A stretch of 64,000 nucleotides of DNA. Origin: JAGGAG01 sp031402225. GTDB taxonomy: Bacteria > Gemmatimonadota > Gemmatimonadetes > Gemmatimonadales > GWC2-71-9. The notes beneath the pieces were generated by a model. That model was not told the DNA's origin. It ran no database searches and saw only the letters and a program-made list of their open reading frames with translations. The DNA is taken from the NCBI GenBank assembly GCA_031402225.1, contig JANNSD010000023.1, positions 1-64,000 of the forward strand. The letters run 5' to 3'. Each line of letters starts with the position of its first letter. Position 1 is the first letter of the stretch. A program made the position numbers and the translations under genes. Of this stretch, positions 7,552 through 15,702 are shown one piece after another.

Positions 7552-8694
7552 GTGTGGTGTCGCGCGGCATACCTCCTGGCGGCCACGCTGCTCGCCGGCT
7601 GCAGCCAGAGCGTGCTCCCTACGGCCGCGCCGGCTCCCTCGCCAGCAACCGACAGCATCGTCGCCACGCTCTTCTTCATCGGCGATGGCGGAGACCCCGA
7701 TCCCCGTGGCGAACCGGTGCTCGTGGCGCTGCGCGCCCAGCTGGCGCACGCACCAGCCCGGAGCGTGGCACTCTTCCTCGGTGACAATGTTTATCCGTCC
7801 GGTATTCCCGACAGCGCCTCGCCCGGGTACGCCGAGGCCCACCGGCGCCTGACGGCTCAGGTAGGTGCTGTCGTCGCGTCGGGTGCGCGTGGCGTGTTCA
7901 TCCCCGGCAATCATGACTGGAAGCAGGCCGGCGACAAGGGCTGGCACGCCGTGCTGCGGGCCCAGGCCATCATTGCCGCGGAAGGCCAAGGTCGCGTCAT
8001 CCAGCTGCCGTCCGGTGCCTGTCCCGGGCCCGCGGTGGAGGACGTCGGCCCAGTGCGACTGGTACTGCTCGACACCGAGTGGTGGTTGCACGACGGGCCG
8101 CGGCCCATCGGCACCGCCGATGGGTGCGCGGCTAGCGAGCACGCGGTGCTCGATTCGCTCCGGACCCTGCTCGCAGGCGCCGGTGGGCGCACGATGATCG
8201 TGGCCGGGCATCACCCGCTCGTCAGTGGTGGGGAGCATGCCGGCAACTTCGGCTGGAAGGACTACTTCTTTCCCCTGCGGCAGGCGAAGTCGTGGCTATG
8301 GCTCCCCCTGCCAGTTATCGGCACGGTCTATCCGGCGGCGCGAAACGCGGGCATCTCCCGACAGGACATGTCGAACGGCTACTATCGCCGCATGGTCGAC
8401 TCGCTTGATGCGGTCTTTGCGGTCGCCGCGCCGGCGGCGTACGTATCGGGTCACGATCACGGACTCCAGGTGATCGAGACCGCGCCGGGGCGCTATCAGG
8501 TCATCAGCGGTGGCGGCTACTACGGCCATATCGACTTCGTCGCGCCGATCGAGGGCACACAGGTCGCGCTGGCGAAGTCCGGGTTCATGCGGCTCGACGT
8601 GACCGCCAATGGGCGCCTCAGGCTCGCGGTGCTCACGGTCGGGCGGACGGGGACGCCGAAGGAGGCCGCGGCGATGTGGCTCGCCCGGCCGTAG
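7552..8694 (+). CDS. Lipoprotein metallophosphoesterase (calcineurin-like)
   Basis: A 380-residue phosphoesterase with a lipoprotein signal (LLAGC, cysteine at residue 17). Metal-binding motifs of the calcineurin superfamily are present in order: a GDGGDP variant (about 44-49), LGDNVY (about 82), GNHDW (about 123), AGHHPL (about 221) and SGHDHGLQ (about 303). It probably acts on a phosphoester at the envelope, substrate unknown. The GTG start lies one base after the msrB stop. Confidence 0.88.
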   Translation: MWCRAAYLLAATLLAGCSQSVLPTAAPAPSPATDSIVATLFFIGDGGDPDPRGEPVLVALRAQLAHAPARSVALFLGDNVYPSGIPDSASPGYAEAHRRLTAQVGAVVASGARGVFIPGNHDWKQAGDKGWHAVLRAQAIIAAEGQGRVIQLPSGACPGPAVEDVGPVRLVLLDTEWWLHDGPRPIGTADGCAASEHAVLDSLRTLLAGAGGRTMIVAGHHPLVSGGEHAGNFGWKDYFFPLRQAKSWLWLPLPVIGTVYPAARNAGISRQDMSNGYYRRMVDSLDAVFAVAAPAAYVSGHDHGLQVIETAPGRYQVISGGGYYGHIDFVAPIEGTQVALAKSGFMRLDVTANGRLRLAVLTVGRTGTPKEAAAMWLARP

Positions 8695-8697
8695 GGC

Positions 8698-10092
8698 CTA
8701 CCGCGCGATCATCCCGTCCCTTCCGCCCCACGGACCAGGCCACCCCGGCAACCGGAACGCGAGCACGCACGCCAGCACGGCGAACGCGAGGGTGACGCCG
8801 TAGGCCACGGCAAACCCATGCACCGTGTAGGTGCCTGCCACCCCGCCCACCAGCGCACTGAGGATGGCCACGGACACCGCCTGAATCGAGAAGCGCGTGG
8901 CACTGACGAAGGCCGACGCGCGCGCGACACGCTCGCGCGGCACTGAGCCGAGCGCGGTCGTGAACGTGGTCTGGATGGTCATCCCGAAGGCCACGCCACG
9001 GAGAGCAAGCAGGAGCCTGACGTGGCCCAGGGGCGTGTGCGCATCGAGGTGCATCAGTCCCCAGGTGCTGAGCGCGAGCAGGAAGAAGCCGCACACAGCG
9101 AGGGCGCGGGGACCGATTCGGTCGTAGAGACGGCCCGAGAGCGGTGTCGCCACCGCGGCGGCCAGCGGCTGCGCCAGGAGCACCTGGCCCACCGCGCCGG
9201 GCGACAGGCCCTGGATGGTCTCCAGGAAGAGCGGAAGCAGGAACTGCGCGGCAAAGAGGCCGACCACCCCCACGTAGCCCACGATGTTGGCGGCCAGGAA
9301 GATCGGATTTTCCAGCAATCGCACATCGAGCAGTGGCGCCGCCGACCGGTGCTCCACGATCCACAGCGCAATGAGGGCAGTGATACCCACCGCCAGGCTG
9401 ATGATCACCGTCGGTGACGTCAGTCCCTCGGCCCGCGCCGAGGCGGCGGCATACAGGAGTGCGCCGAATCCCACCGACGACAGCAGCAGCCCAGGCCGGT
9501 CGAGCGTTGGCGTCTCCGGTCGCCGCCACTCCTGCAGCCACTGTCGTCCCGCCAGGATACCCCACGCGGCGACGGGAACATTCAGGAAGAAGATCCAGCG
9601 CCAGTAGCCGGCATCCACCAGCCAGCCGCCCAGCACCGGACCGAGCGCCGGGGCCACCAGCAGCGCGATGCCGAACACGCCGAACGCGCGGCCGATGCGC
9701 GAGGGCGGAAAGGCACGGTAGAGCAGCGCCGTGGCCGACGGCTGCGTGACCCCGCCGCCGATGCCCTGCAGCACCCGCCCGGCAATGAGCCATCCAAGGG
9801 TCGGGGCGAGCCCGCACGCCACCGAACCTGCAGTGAAGAGGGTGAGGCCGAGGAGGAACATGCGCTTGAGACCGAAGCGATCGGCGAGATAGCCCGCCAC
9901 CGGGGTCACGATCCCCAGCACCAGCACGTAGAGACTGACAATCCACTGCGCGGAGTGCAGCGACGCCCCGAACTCGCGCTGCAAGGTGGGGAAGGCCACG
10001 TTCACCACCGTGGTATCCAGGATGACCATGAACACACCGGTCACCACGCATGCCAGGGTCTTCCAGGGGCTCCGCTGGACCTCCTCGACCAT
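8698..10092 (-). CDS. DHA2-family MFS drug/proton antiporter
   Basis: A 464-residue transporter with about 14 predicted membrane helices. It has the MFS motif near YLADRFGLKRMF and the antiporter motif C as APALGPVLGGWLVD, typical of EmrB/QacA exporters. No EmrA-like partner is adjacent. It is convergent with the phosphoesterase and divergent from the tandem USP gene, whose putative operator lies in the shared 103-bp gap. Confidence 0.9.
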   Translation of the reverse strand: MVEEVQRSPWKTLACVVTGVFMVILDTTVVNVAFPTLQREFGASLHSAQWIVSLYVLVLGIVTPVAGYLADRFGLKRMFLLGLTLFTAGSVACGLAPTLGWLIAGRVLQGIGGGVTQPSATALLYRAFPPSRIGRAFGVFGIALLVAPALGPVLGGWLVDAGYWRWIFFLNVPVAAWGILAGRQWLQEWRRPETPTLDRPGLLLSSVGFGALLYAAASARAEGLTSPTVIISLAVGITALIALWIVEHRSAAPLLDVRLLENPIFLAANIVGYVGVVGLFAAQFLLPLFLETIQGLSPGAVGQVLLAQPLAAAVATPLSGRLYDRIGPRALAVCGFFLLALSTWGLMHLDAHTPLGHVRLLLALRGVAFGMTIQTTFTTALGSVPRERVARASAFVSATRFSIQAVSVAILSALVGGVAGTYTVHGFAVAYGVTLAFAVLACVLAFRLPGWPGPWGGRDGMIAR

Positions 10093-10104
10093 CCATCACC
10101 CCTC

Positions 10105-10148
10105 TTCCATCGCGCTTCAGGAGTCCTTCACGTCGTGGAATGTACGAT
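10105..10148 (+). promoter_or_regulatory. Putative OmpR-type response-regulator site: three TTCA-like boxes at 11-bp period
   Basis: TTCCA at 10105, TTCAG at 10116 and TTCAC at 10127 are spaced exactly 11 bp, one helical turn, as for OmpR/PhoB-family direct-repeat operators. Eleven bases after the third box is a -10-like TACGAT (10143-10148), with no obvious -35. This is the same geometry as the site before the second USP gene. An imperfect dyad (CCTTCA at 10125, TGAAGG at 10148) overlaps it. Confidence 0.5.
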
Positions 10149-10195
10149 GAAGGTGGTATGCCGTGTGGCCCGCCCGTTTTGACCCTGGAGGCCCT

Positions 10196-11158
10196 ATGTA
10201 CCGCTCGCTGCTCGTGCCGCTGGACGGCTCCGCCTTTGCCGAACAGGCGCTTCCCCTCGCGGCGGAGCTCGCCGCCCGGTCGGGCGCCACGCTGCACATC
10301 GTGCTGGTGCACCACTCGACCGCCGTGGTACCGGGACCGGGGGAGCCCGTGGTGTTCCACCCGGCCGTCGATGACGCGACCAGAGGGCAGGAGCAGGGCT
10401 ACCTGACGACTGTGTCTACGCCGCTCGCGGGCACCCTGCGCGTGGTCACCCGCCTGCTCGACGGTCCCATCGCCGAGTCGATCGCCGACTACGCCAGGAC
10501 CAATGCGATCGATCTCGTGGTCCTGACCACGCACGGCCGCGGCGTGCTGAGCCGCTTCTGGATCGGGAGCGTGGCGGACCGGCTGCTGCGCCAGCTGGAA
10601 CAGCCGATGCTGCTGGTACGCCCCCATGCCTCGCGCGGGGTGCCATCGGCGGCGATGCTGCGCCGGGTCCTCATTCCGCTCGACGGATCGCCGCTCGCCG
10701 CCAGCGTGATCGAACCGGCCACCCGCCTCGGTGAACTGCTCGGCGCCGGGTTCACCCTGTTCCGCGCGGTGGTGCTTCCGCCGCCGGTGTGGCTGCCGTT
10801 TCCCGGAATCGTGCTCGCGCCGGAAGCGCCCGGTGCCACGACGGCGCAGCAACTGGACGCGACGCGGTACCTGCACCATATCGCGCAGCGGCTCCGCCTC
10901 CGGGGGCTGGAGGTGGCGACGGCCGTCGAAGTGGCCGACGACCCGGTCGCGGCGATCGCGCAGCACGCCGAGGACCATGCCGCTGACCTGATCGCCCTGG
11001 CGACGCATGGCTATGGAGGAGCGACCCGTTTCCTGCTCGGCAGTGTGGCCGACAAGCTGCTTCGCACGGCGACGGTGCCCCTGCTGGTATGGCGGCCCGG
11101 GGTGGAACGCAGTGCCGGCGCGGTCAACTCGCTGGATGCGGTTGGCGCTACGTCCTGA
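10196..11158 (+). CDS. Tandem-domain universal stress protein
   Basis: A 320-residue protein of two fused USP domains (about 1-152 and 158-312). Each ends in an ATP-binding-type G-x2-G-x9-G-S signature: HGRGVLSRFWIGSVADRLL and HGYGGATRFLLGSVADKLL. It is probably a cytoplasmic nucleotide-binding stress protein. The start at 10196 is chosen because GGAGG lies just upstream. Its 3' end overlaps the convergent P-type ATPase gene by 11 bp. The putative regulator site upstream links it to the adjacent two-component system. Confidence 0.9.
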   Translation: MYRSLLVPLDGSAFAEQALPLAAELAARSGATLHIVLVHHSTAVVPGPGEPVVFHPAVDDATRGQEQGYLTTVSTPLAGTLRVVTRLLDGPIAESIADYARTNAIDLVVLTTHGRGVLSRFWIGSVADRLLRQLEQPMLLVRPHASRGVPSAAMLRRVLIPLDGSPLAASVIEPATRLGELLGAGFTLFRAVVLPPPVWLPFPGIVLAPEAPGATTAQQLDATRYLHHIAQRLRLRGLEVATAVEVADDPVAAIAQHAEDHAADLIALATHGYGGATRFLLGSVADKLLRTATVPLLVWRPGVERSAGAVNSLDAVGATS

Positions 11159-12989
11159 ATGTCGCCGCGCGCAGCGCGTTGAGGATCACGGCCACGTCGA
11201 TCCCCTCCTGCAGCAGAGCGCCCGCCGTGGCGGGAATGTGACCGGCGGCGGCAAACAGCATCGCGATGGAGCTGAGGCCGAGCCCGGCCAGCACGCTCTG
11301 CTTTGCGATGTGGGCGGTCCAGCGACTGATCTCGATGGCATCGAGCAGGCGGCGCGGGTCGTCCGCCAGGATCACCACGTCGGCGGCCTCGGCGGTGATC
11401 CCGCCGCCGCCCGAGGCCAACGCGACACCCACCGTGGCAGTGCTCAGCGCCGGCGCATCGTTGGTACCATCGCCCACCATCACCACTCTGGTGCCGTTCG
11501 CTGACAGCGCCCGGACGGCGTCAACCTTGTCTTCCGGCAGCAGGTCGCCGTGCGACTCGTCGAACCCAACCTGCGCCGCGATGGCCTGGGTGTTGGCCGC
11601 GCTGTCACCGGAGAGCAGCACGGTCCGGCGAATGCCGACGCTCCGCAGCTGGGCCAGGAGTCGGTCGATGCCGGGTCGCAGAGCATCGGCATAGGTAATG
11701 ACGCCCGCCAGCGCTCCATCGACGGCGACGAATGCCCGGACCGCGCCACCGGCATCGCGGTGCTCATGCTCCAGGGCGTCGAGGTCGGTGACGATGGCGG
11801 GATGACGCTCGCGGAGCAGGCTCGCCGCGCCCACCAGCACCCGTCGGCCATCCACCGTGCCTTCGATACCCCGTCCAGCCACCTCGGCCACGTCGATTGC
11901 CTTCGGCAGCGCGCCACCCACAGCGCGGGCGGCCGAGACGACTGACCGGGCCAGCAGGTGTCCCGAAGTATCCTCCACCGCGCCGGCCAGCCGGAGCACG
12001 TCACCGGTCGCGAATGGTGCGCGGGTCCACACCGCCATCACTTCGGGGCGGCCGAGCGTCAGCGTGCCGGTCTTGTCGAACACCGCCACCGTGGTGCGGC
12101 CGAGTTCCTCCAGCGCCATGCCCGACCGGAAGATGACCTGCCGGCGTGCCGCCCGGTTGATCCCGCCGATCACTGCCACGGGCACCGCGAGGATGAGCGG
12201 GCATGGAGTGGCGACCACCAGCACCGCGAGCACGCGCTGGGCGTCACCCGACGCGAGCCAGGCAACACCACAGACCGCCAGCGTCAGCGGTGTAAACCAG
12301 ATGGCGTAGCGATCGGCAAGACGCTGCATGGGCGCCTTGCTCAGCTGCGCATGGCGCACCAGCTCCACGATGCGGGCGTACTGGCTTTGTGCGGCGGGAG
12401 CGGTGACGCGGAAAACAACTGATCCCTCGAGGTTGGCCATGCCACTCATCACGGCCGTGCCCGGTTCCGCGAGCCGCGGCATCGGCTCCCCGGTGAGCGC
12501 TGCCGTGTCCAGGTGCGACCGCCCGCTCACCACGATGCCGTCGCATGGGATCAGGTCACCGGGCCGAACGATCAGCAGGTCACCCGCCGCGATGACGGTC
12601 GCGCTGACTTCTTCTTCCCGGTCGCCGATGACTCGGTGCGCCAGCCGGGGCGCCGCTTCCTCGAGCGCGCGCACCGCCTCCGACGCGCGGCCCTCGGCAT
12701 AGCGCTCGAGCGCCTCGCCGCCGGTCTGCATGAGCACCACGATGAGGCCGGGCAGGGGTGTGGCGAGGAGGGCGGCCGTGATGATGGCCAGCATGGCTAC
12801 GAGATCGGCGGCGAAATGGCCCCGTAGCATGCCGCGTACGGTGTGGACGACCACCGGGGCACCGGTGAGGAGGAGCCCCGCCATCCAAATCCGATGGGCG
12901 GTCACCGGATCGCCGCCCAACTGCAGGCCGAGCCCCGCCAGGATCGCGACGAGGGCGGCCGCCGGGACGAGCGCCTGCCAGCGGCTCAC
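11148..12989 (-). CDS. P1B-like metal-transporting P-type ATPase without N-terminal metal domain
   Basis: A 613-residue P-type ATPase with TGEP (166-169, actuator), the transmembrane TPCPL motif (261-265), DKTGT with phosphorylated D305, and GDGTNDAP (about 541). No CxxC heavy-metal-associated domain precedes the membrane helices. The HP dipeptide usual in the P1B nucleotide-binding domain is HL here (344-345, in TSGHLLARS). Metal specificity cannot be assigned. The GTG start forms a GTGA overlap with the response-regulator stop, so the two are translationally coupled. A longer frame upstream is antisense-type sequence within the regulator gene. Confidence 0.9.
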   Translation of the reverse strand: MSRWQALVPAAALVAILAGLGLQLGGDPVTAHRIWMAGLLLTGAPVVVHTVRGMLRGHFAADLVAMLAIITAALLATPLPGLIVVLMQTGGEALERYAEGRASEAVRALEEAAPRLAHRVIGDREEEVSATVIAAGDLLIVRPGDLIPCDGIVVSGRSHLDTAALTGEPMPRLAEPGTAVMSGMANLEGSVVFRVTAPAAQSQYARIVELVRHAQLSKAPMQRLADRYAIWFTPLTLAVCGVAWLASGDAQRVLAVLVVATPCPLILAVPVAVIGGINRAARRQVIFRSGMALEELGRTTVAVFDKTGTLTLGRPEVMAVWTRAPFATGDVLRLAGAVEDTSGHLLARSVVSAARAVGGALPKAIDVAEVAGRGIEGTVDGRRVLVGAASLLRERHPAIVTDLDALEHEHRDAGGAVRAFVAVDGALAGVITYADALRPGIDRLLAQLRSVGIRRTVLLSGDSAANTQAIAAQVGFDESHGDLLPEDKVDAVRALSANGTRVVMVGDGTNDAPALSTATVGVALASGGGGITAEAADVVILADDPRRLLDAIEISRWTAHIAKQSVLAGLGLSSIAMLFAAAGHIPATAGALLQEGIDVAVILNALRAATFRT

Positions 12990-13690
12990 GCGCTCCGGCT
13001 GGTCCGCTCCTCTGCCTCCACGCCGTCGCGCAGGGAGAAGCCGACGCCGCGCACCGTTTGGATGAGCTGCCGGCCGCAGCTTGCATGCAGCTTCCGCCGG
13101 AGGTTGCCCACATGCACATCGACCACATTGCTCTCCGGGTCGAAATGCATGTCCCACACCTTCTCGAGCAGCTGAGTGCGCCGAACCACTTCCTCCGGGC
13201 GCAGGAGGAAGTGCTCGAGGAGCTGGAACTCCTTGTTGGTCAGGTCGAGCGGCTTGTCACCGGCCGTCGCCTGATGGCGCAGGCGGTCGAGAGCGATCGG
13301 TCCGTAACGAAGGACCTCGAGGCGCTCGGCGCCGCCGCGCCGCAGCAGCGCGCGCACCCGGGCGAGGAGTTCGTCGAACCGAAACGGCTTGGAGAGGTAG
13401 TCATCGGCGCCACTGTCGAGCCCGCGCACGATATCCTCGACCGCGTCGCGCGAGGTCAGCATGAGGATCGGCGTGTTGCGCCCCTCGCGCCGGAGCTCCT
13501 GCGCCACCTGGAAGCCGGATTTCTTGGGCAACACGACGTCGAGCAGGATCACATCGTACTCGTAGACATGCGCGAGCATCGTGGCCTCGGCACCATCAGC
13601 CGCAATGTCCACCACGTAGCCCTCTTCCTTGAGCCCCTGCTCGATGAAGCCTGCGACCTTCCGGTCGTCTTCTACCAGGAGAACTTTCAT
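12986..13690 (-). CDS. OmpR/PhoB-family response regulator
   Basis: A 234-residue regulator. The receiver domain (about 1-120) has acidic residues D8/D9, phospho-acceptor D51 and the conserved lysine in LSKPF. The C-terminal winged helix (about 130-222) has the family signature ending in LIQTVRGVGF. It lies 84 bp downstream of a GAF histidine kinase on the same strand and is coupled to the P-type ATPase by a GTGA overlap. Likely targets are the TTCA direct repeats upstream of both USP genes. Confidence 0.93.
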   Translation of the reverse strand: MKVLLVEDDRKVAGFIEQGLKEEGYVVDIAADGAEATMLAHVYEYDVILLDVVLPKKSGFQVAQELRREGRNTPILMLTSRDAVEDIVRGLDSGADDYLSKPFRFDELLARVRALLRRGGAERLEVLRYGPIALDRLRHQATAGDKPLDLTNKEFQLLEHFLLRPEEVVRRTQLLEKVWDMHFDPESNVVDVHVGNLRRKLHASCGRQLIQTVRGVGFSLRDGVEAEERTSRSA

Positions 13691-13755
13691 GTCGATTGCC
13701 GCCTCGGGTTGAGTCCTGGCCGTAAATCTCTGCTGGCGGGATGATCCGGTAGGGA

Positions 13756-13771
13756 ACTCTTCATGAAGAGT
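13756..13771. promoter_or_regulatory. Perfect 16-bp palindrome between kinase and regulator genes
   Basis: ACTCTTCATGAAGAGT is a perfect dyad in the 84-bp gap between the GAF kinase stop and the regulator start. It contains the same TTCA/TGAA core as the proposed operators. It could be an autoregulatory binding site or an RNA hairpin separating expression of the two genes; the sequence alone does not decide. Confidence 0.4.
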
Positions 13772-13774
13772 ACT

Positions 13775-15007
13775 TCACGCACCGGGTGTTTGGGGGAGGC
13801 GGAGGACAAAGCGGCCCCCGCCGCCCGGATTGGCCTCGGCGAACAGGTCACCCCCCAGGAGTCGCGCGAGCCGGCGTGACAGCGGGAGGCCCAGCCCGAC
13901 CCCGCGCGCCTCCTCGCCCGCCTTGGTCTCATAGACGTCGAAGATCCGATCGAGGTCATCCTCCGGCACACCGGGGCCGCTGTCCTCCACCCGGAACAGG
14001 AGTGAGGTGCCCCCCTCGGGCCCGACCCGGAGCAGCACCAGGCCGCCGACCGGGGCATGTCGGACCGCGTTGTTGAGCACATTGCCGAGGATCTGTTCCA
14101 CCCGCATTGCATCGGTCATGCAGGTTGGCATGGCCGCCGCCAGTTCGCTGCGGAGCTCAATGCTGCGCTGGGCGGCGGCCGGTGTGGCGTGGCTGATGGC
14201 CCGCCGGGCTACGGCGGCGGGATCGACCGCCTGCAGGTTGGGCCGGAGGCGATCTTCGTCCAGTCGGGACAGGTCGAGCAGGTCGTTGATGAGGTCCACC
14301 GCCTGGCCCGCCGAGTCGAGCACCTCGAACGCGGCGCGGGGCACGGTGGCGGGGTCCTTCTTCCGGACCATCATCTCCGCCCAGCCATAGACGCCCGCAA
14401 TGGCATTGCGCAGCTCGTGGTTGACCATCGCGAAGAACCGTTCCCGCGCCCGCTGCAGTCCCTGCACTTCCTGGAGCAGTCGGGCGCTCTCGCCGTGCAG
14501 CCGCGCGTTCTCGACGGCGGCAGCGGTCTGGGCGGCCAGCAGCAGGCCCACGTACTCATCCTCGTCGGTGAAGAGGCCCCCGCCCAGCTTCTCGGTCATG
14601 TACAGGTTGCCGAAGACGCCCCGGCGTCCAACGATCGGCACGCCGAGAAAGGAGTGCATCGGCGGATGGTGCGGTGGGAAACCGAACGAATCGGGGTGCT
14701 TTTCGAGGTTGGGCAGGCGCACGACTGCGGCCTTGCGGATGACGAGCCCGAGGATGCCGTGGCCTCGGGGCAGGGCCCCGATCTGGTGGCGATGCTCGGG
14801 GGTGATGCCGGCGGTGGTGAAGCTCTCGAGGGCGCGGCCATCGGGTGCCAGCACGCCAAGCGCTGCATACCGGCAGTCGATGAGTTCAACCGCGACGTCG
14901 GTGACTTTCTGCAGTACGCGCTCGAGCGAGGTTTCTGTCGCGAGCGACAGGCTGGCATCGAGCAACCGCTCGAGCCTGAGCTGCGTGGTCGGTTTTGGCG
15001 GGGTCAT
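13775..15007 (-). CDS. GAF-domain sensor histidine kinase (DevS/DosS-like GAF)
   Basis: A 410-residue cytoplasmic kinase with no membrane helices. The GAF domain (about 25-170) contains the block GFPPHHPPMHSFLGVPI followed by FGNLYMTEK and ENARL, strongly reminiscent of the first GAF of mycobacterial DevS/DosS gas and redox sensors. A HisKA domain has MVNHELRN with phospho-acceptor H197. The ATPase domain has an N-box (about 300), DSGPGVPEDD and GVGLGLPLS. It is the upstream partner of the OmpR-type regulator. Heme binding is inference from family resemblance only. Confidence 0.9.
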   Translation of the reverse strand: MTPPKPTTQLRLERLLDASLSLATETSLERVLQKVTDVAVELIDCRYAALGVLAPDGRALESFTTAGITPEHRHQIGALPRGHGILGLVIRKAAVVRLPNLEKHPDSFGFPPHHPPMHSFLGVPIVGRRGVFGNLYMTEKLGGGLFTDEDEYVGLLLAAQTAAAVENARLHGESARLLQEVQGLQRARERFFAMVNHELRNAIAGVYGWAEMMVRKKDPATVPRAAFEVLDSAGQAVDLINDLLDLSRLDEDRLRPNLQAVDPAAVARRAISHATPAAAQRSIELRSELAAAMPTCMTDAMRVEQILGNVLNNAVRHAPVGGLVLLRVGPEGGTSLLFRVEDSGPGVPEDDLDRIFDVYETKAGEEARGVGLGLPLSRRLARLLGGDLFAEANPGGGGRFVLRLPQTPGA

Positions 15008-15036
15008 GCCGCAACCTAAGCGGCCCGGCTGGACTC

Positions 15037-15080
15037 TTCACCCCCCCTTCACCGACCTTTCACTGCCCGTCTGCCAAACT
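15037..15080 (+). promoter_or_regulatory. Putative OmpR-type response-regulator site: three TTCAC boxes at 11-bp period
   Basis: TTCAC occurs at 15037, 15048 and 15059, exactly 11 bp apart, in the gap between the divergent GAF kinase and USP genes. Eleven bases after the third box is a -10-like CAAACT (15075-15080), 8 nt before the USP start codon. The layout matches the site before the tandem USP gene and resembles activator sites that replace the -35 element. Confidence 0.55.
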
Positions 15081-15087
15081 GGACGCA

Positions 15088-15669
15088 ATGACTCCGACCC
15101 GTCATTTCGTCGTCGCCGTTTCTCCGGAGGTTGCGGCCGAGAGTGCGCTGAGGGTGGCGCGCGCCTTGGCCAGTGCGACGCACGCGCGCCTGACCCTGTT
15201 CCCACTCAGCGACCATGTGGCGCTCGGTGCCGGCGTGGCCGGTATCGAGATTTCCCGGTTTGCGGAAAGCGTCCAGGCTGACCTGCTGGTGCTGCCCCGG
15301 ATGATGCTCGCCGGGGAGCAACTGACCGACGCCGTGACCCGGCGCAGTCGCGTGCCCTGCCTCGTGGTGTCTTCGGGGCAGGAAGACCTCCACCGATGGC
15401 TGGTCGCGCTGGACGGGTCGCCCCGTTGCACCTTGGTGCTGTCGATGGTTGCGCCTCTGGTGAAGGCGGTGGGCGGCACCGCCAGGCCACTCACGGTGCG
15501 GCACGGGGATGTCATGACGGAAGTGCTGCGGGAGCGGGAGGCGCTCCAGGCGGGCGTGCTTGCCATCGGGTCGCGACCGGGCGGGCCGCCTCCACCGATC
15601 CCGACGGGCAGCCTGGCGCGGCGCTTCGTGAACGACGCCCCCTGCATGGTGTTGACCGTGCCGCTCTGA
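15088..15669 (+). CDS. Universal stress protein-like protein
   Basis: A 193-residue protein made of two short USP-like halves (about 1-95 and 105-193). The first beta strand is HFVVAVSPE and the second half begins WLVALDGSP, as in USP domains. The ATP-binding glycine motif is degenerate (GSRPGGPPP, then TGSLARRFVNDAPCMVLTV), so nucleotide binding is doubtful. It is divergent from the GAF kinase. The ATG at 15088 lies a few bases after the proposed -10, so the mRNA leader would be very short. Confidence 0.75.
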   Translation: MTPTRHFVVAVSPEVAAESALRVARALASATHARLTLFPLSDHVALGAGVAGIEISRFAESVQADLLVLPRMMLAGEQLTDAVTRRSRVPCLVVSSGQEDLHRWLVALDGSPRCTLVLSMVAPLVKAVGGTARPLTVRHGDVMTEVLREREALQAGVLAIGSRPGGPPPPIPTGSLARRFVNDAPCMVLTVPL

Positions 15670-15702
15670 CCGGCCATTCGCCGCGTGGCTACACTTGTCG
15701 CC

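Noticed and set aside
8633..11008. Long minus-strand open frame across the MFS transporter and USP genes
   Set aside because: Arg/Gly/His-rich translation with no motifs, opposite to or out of frame with well-supported genes; typical of GC-rich DNA.
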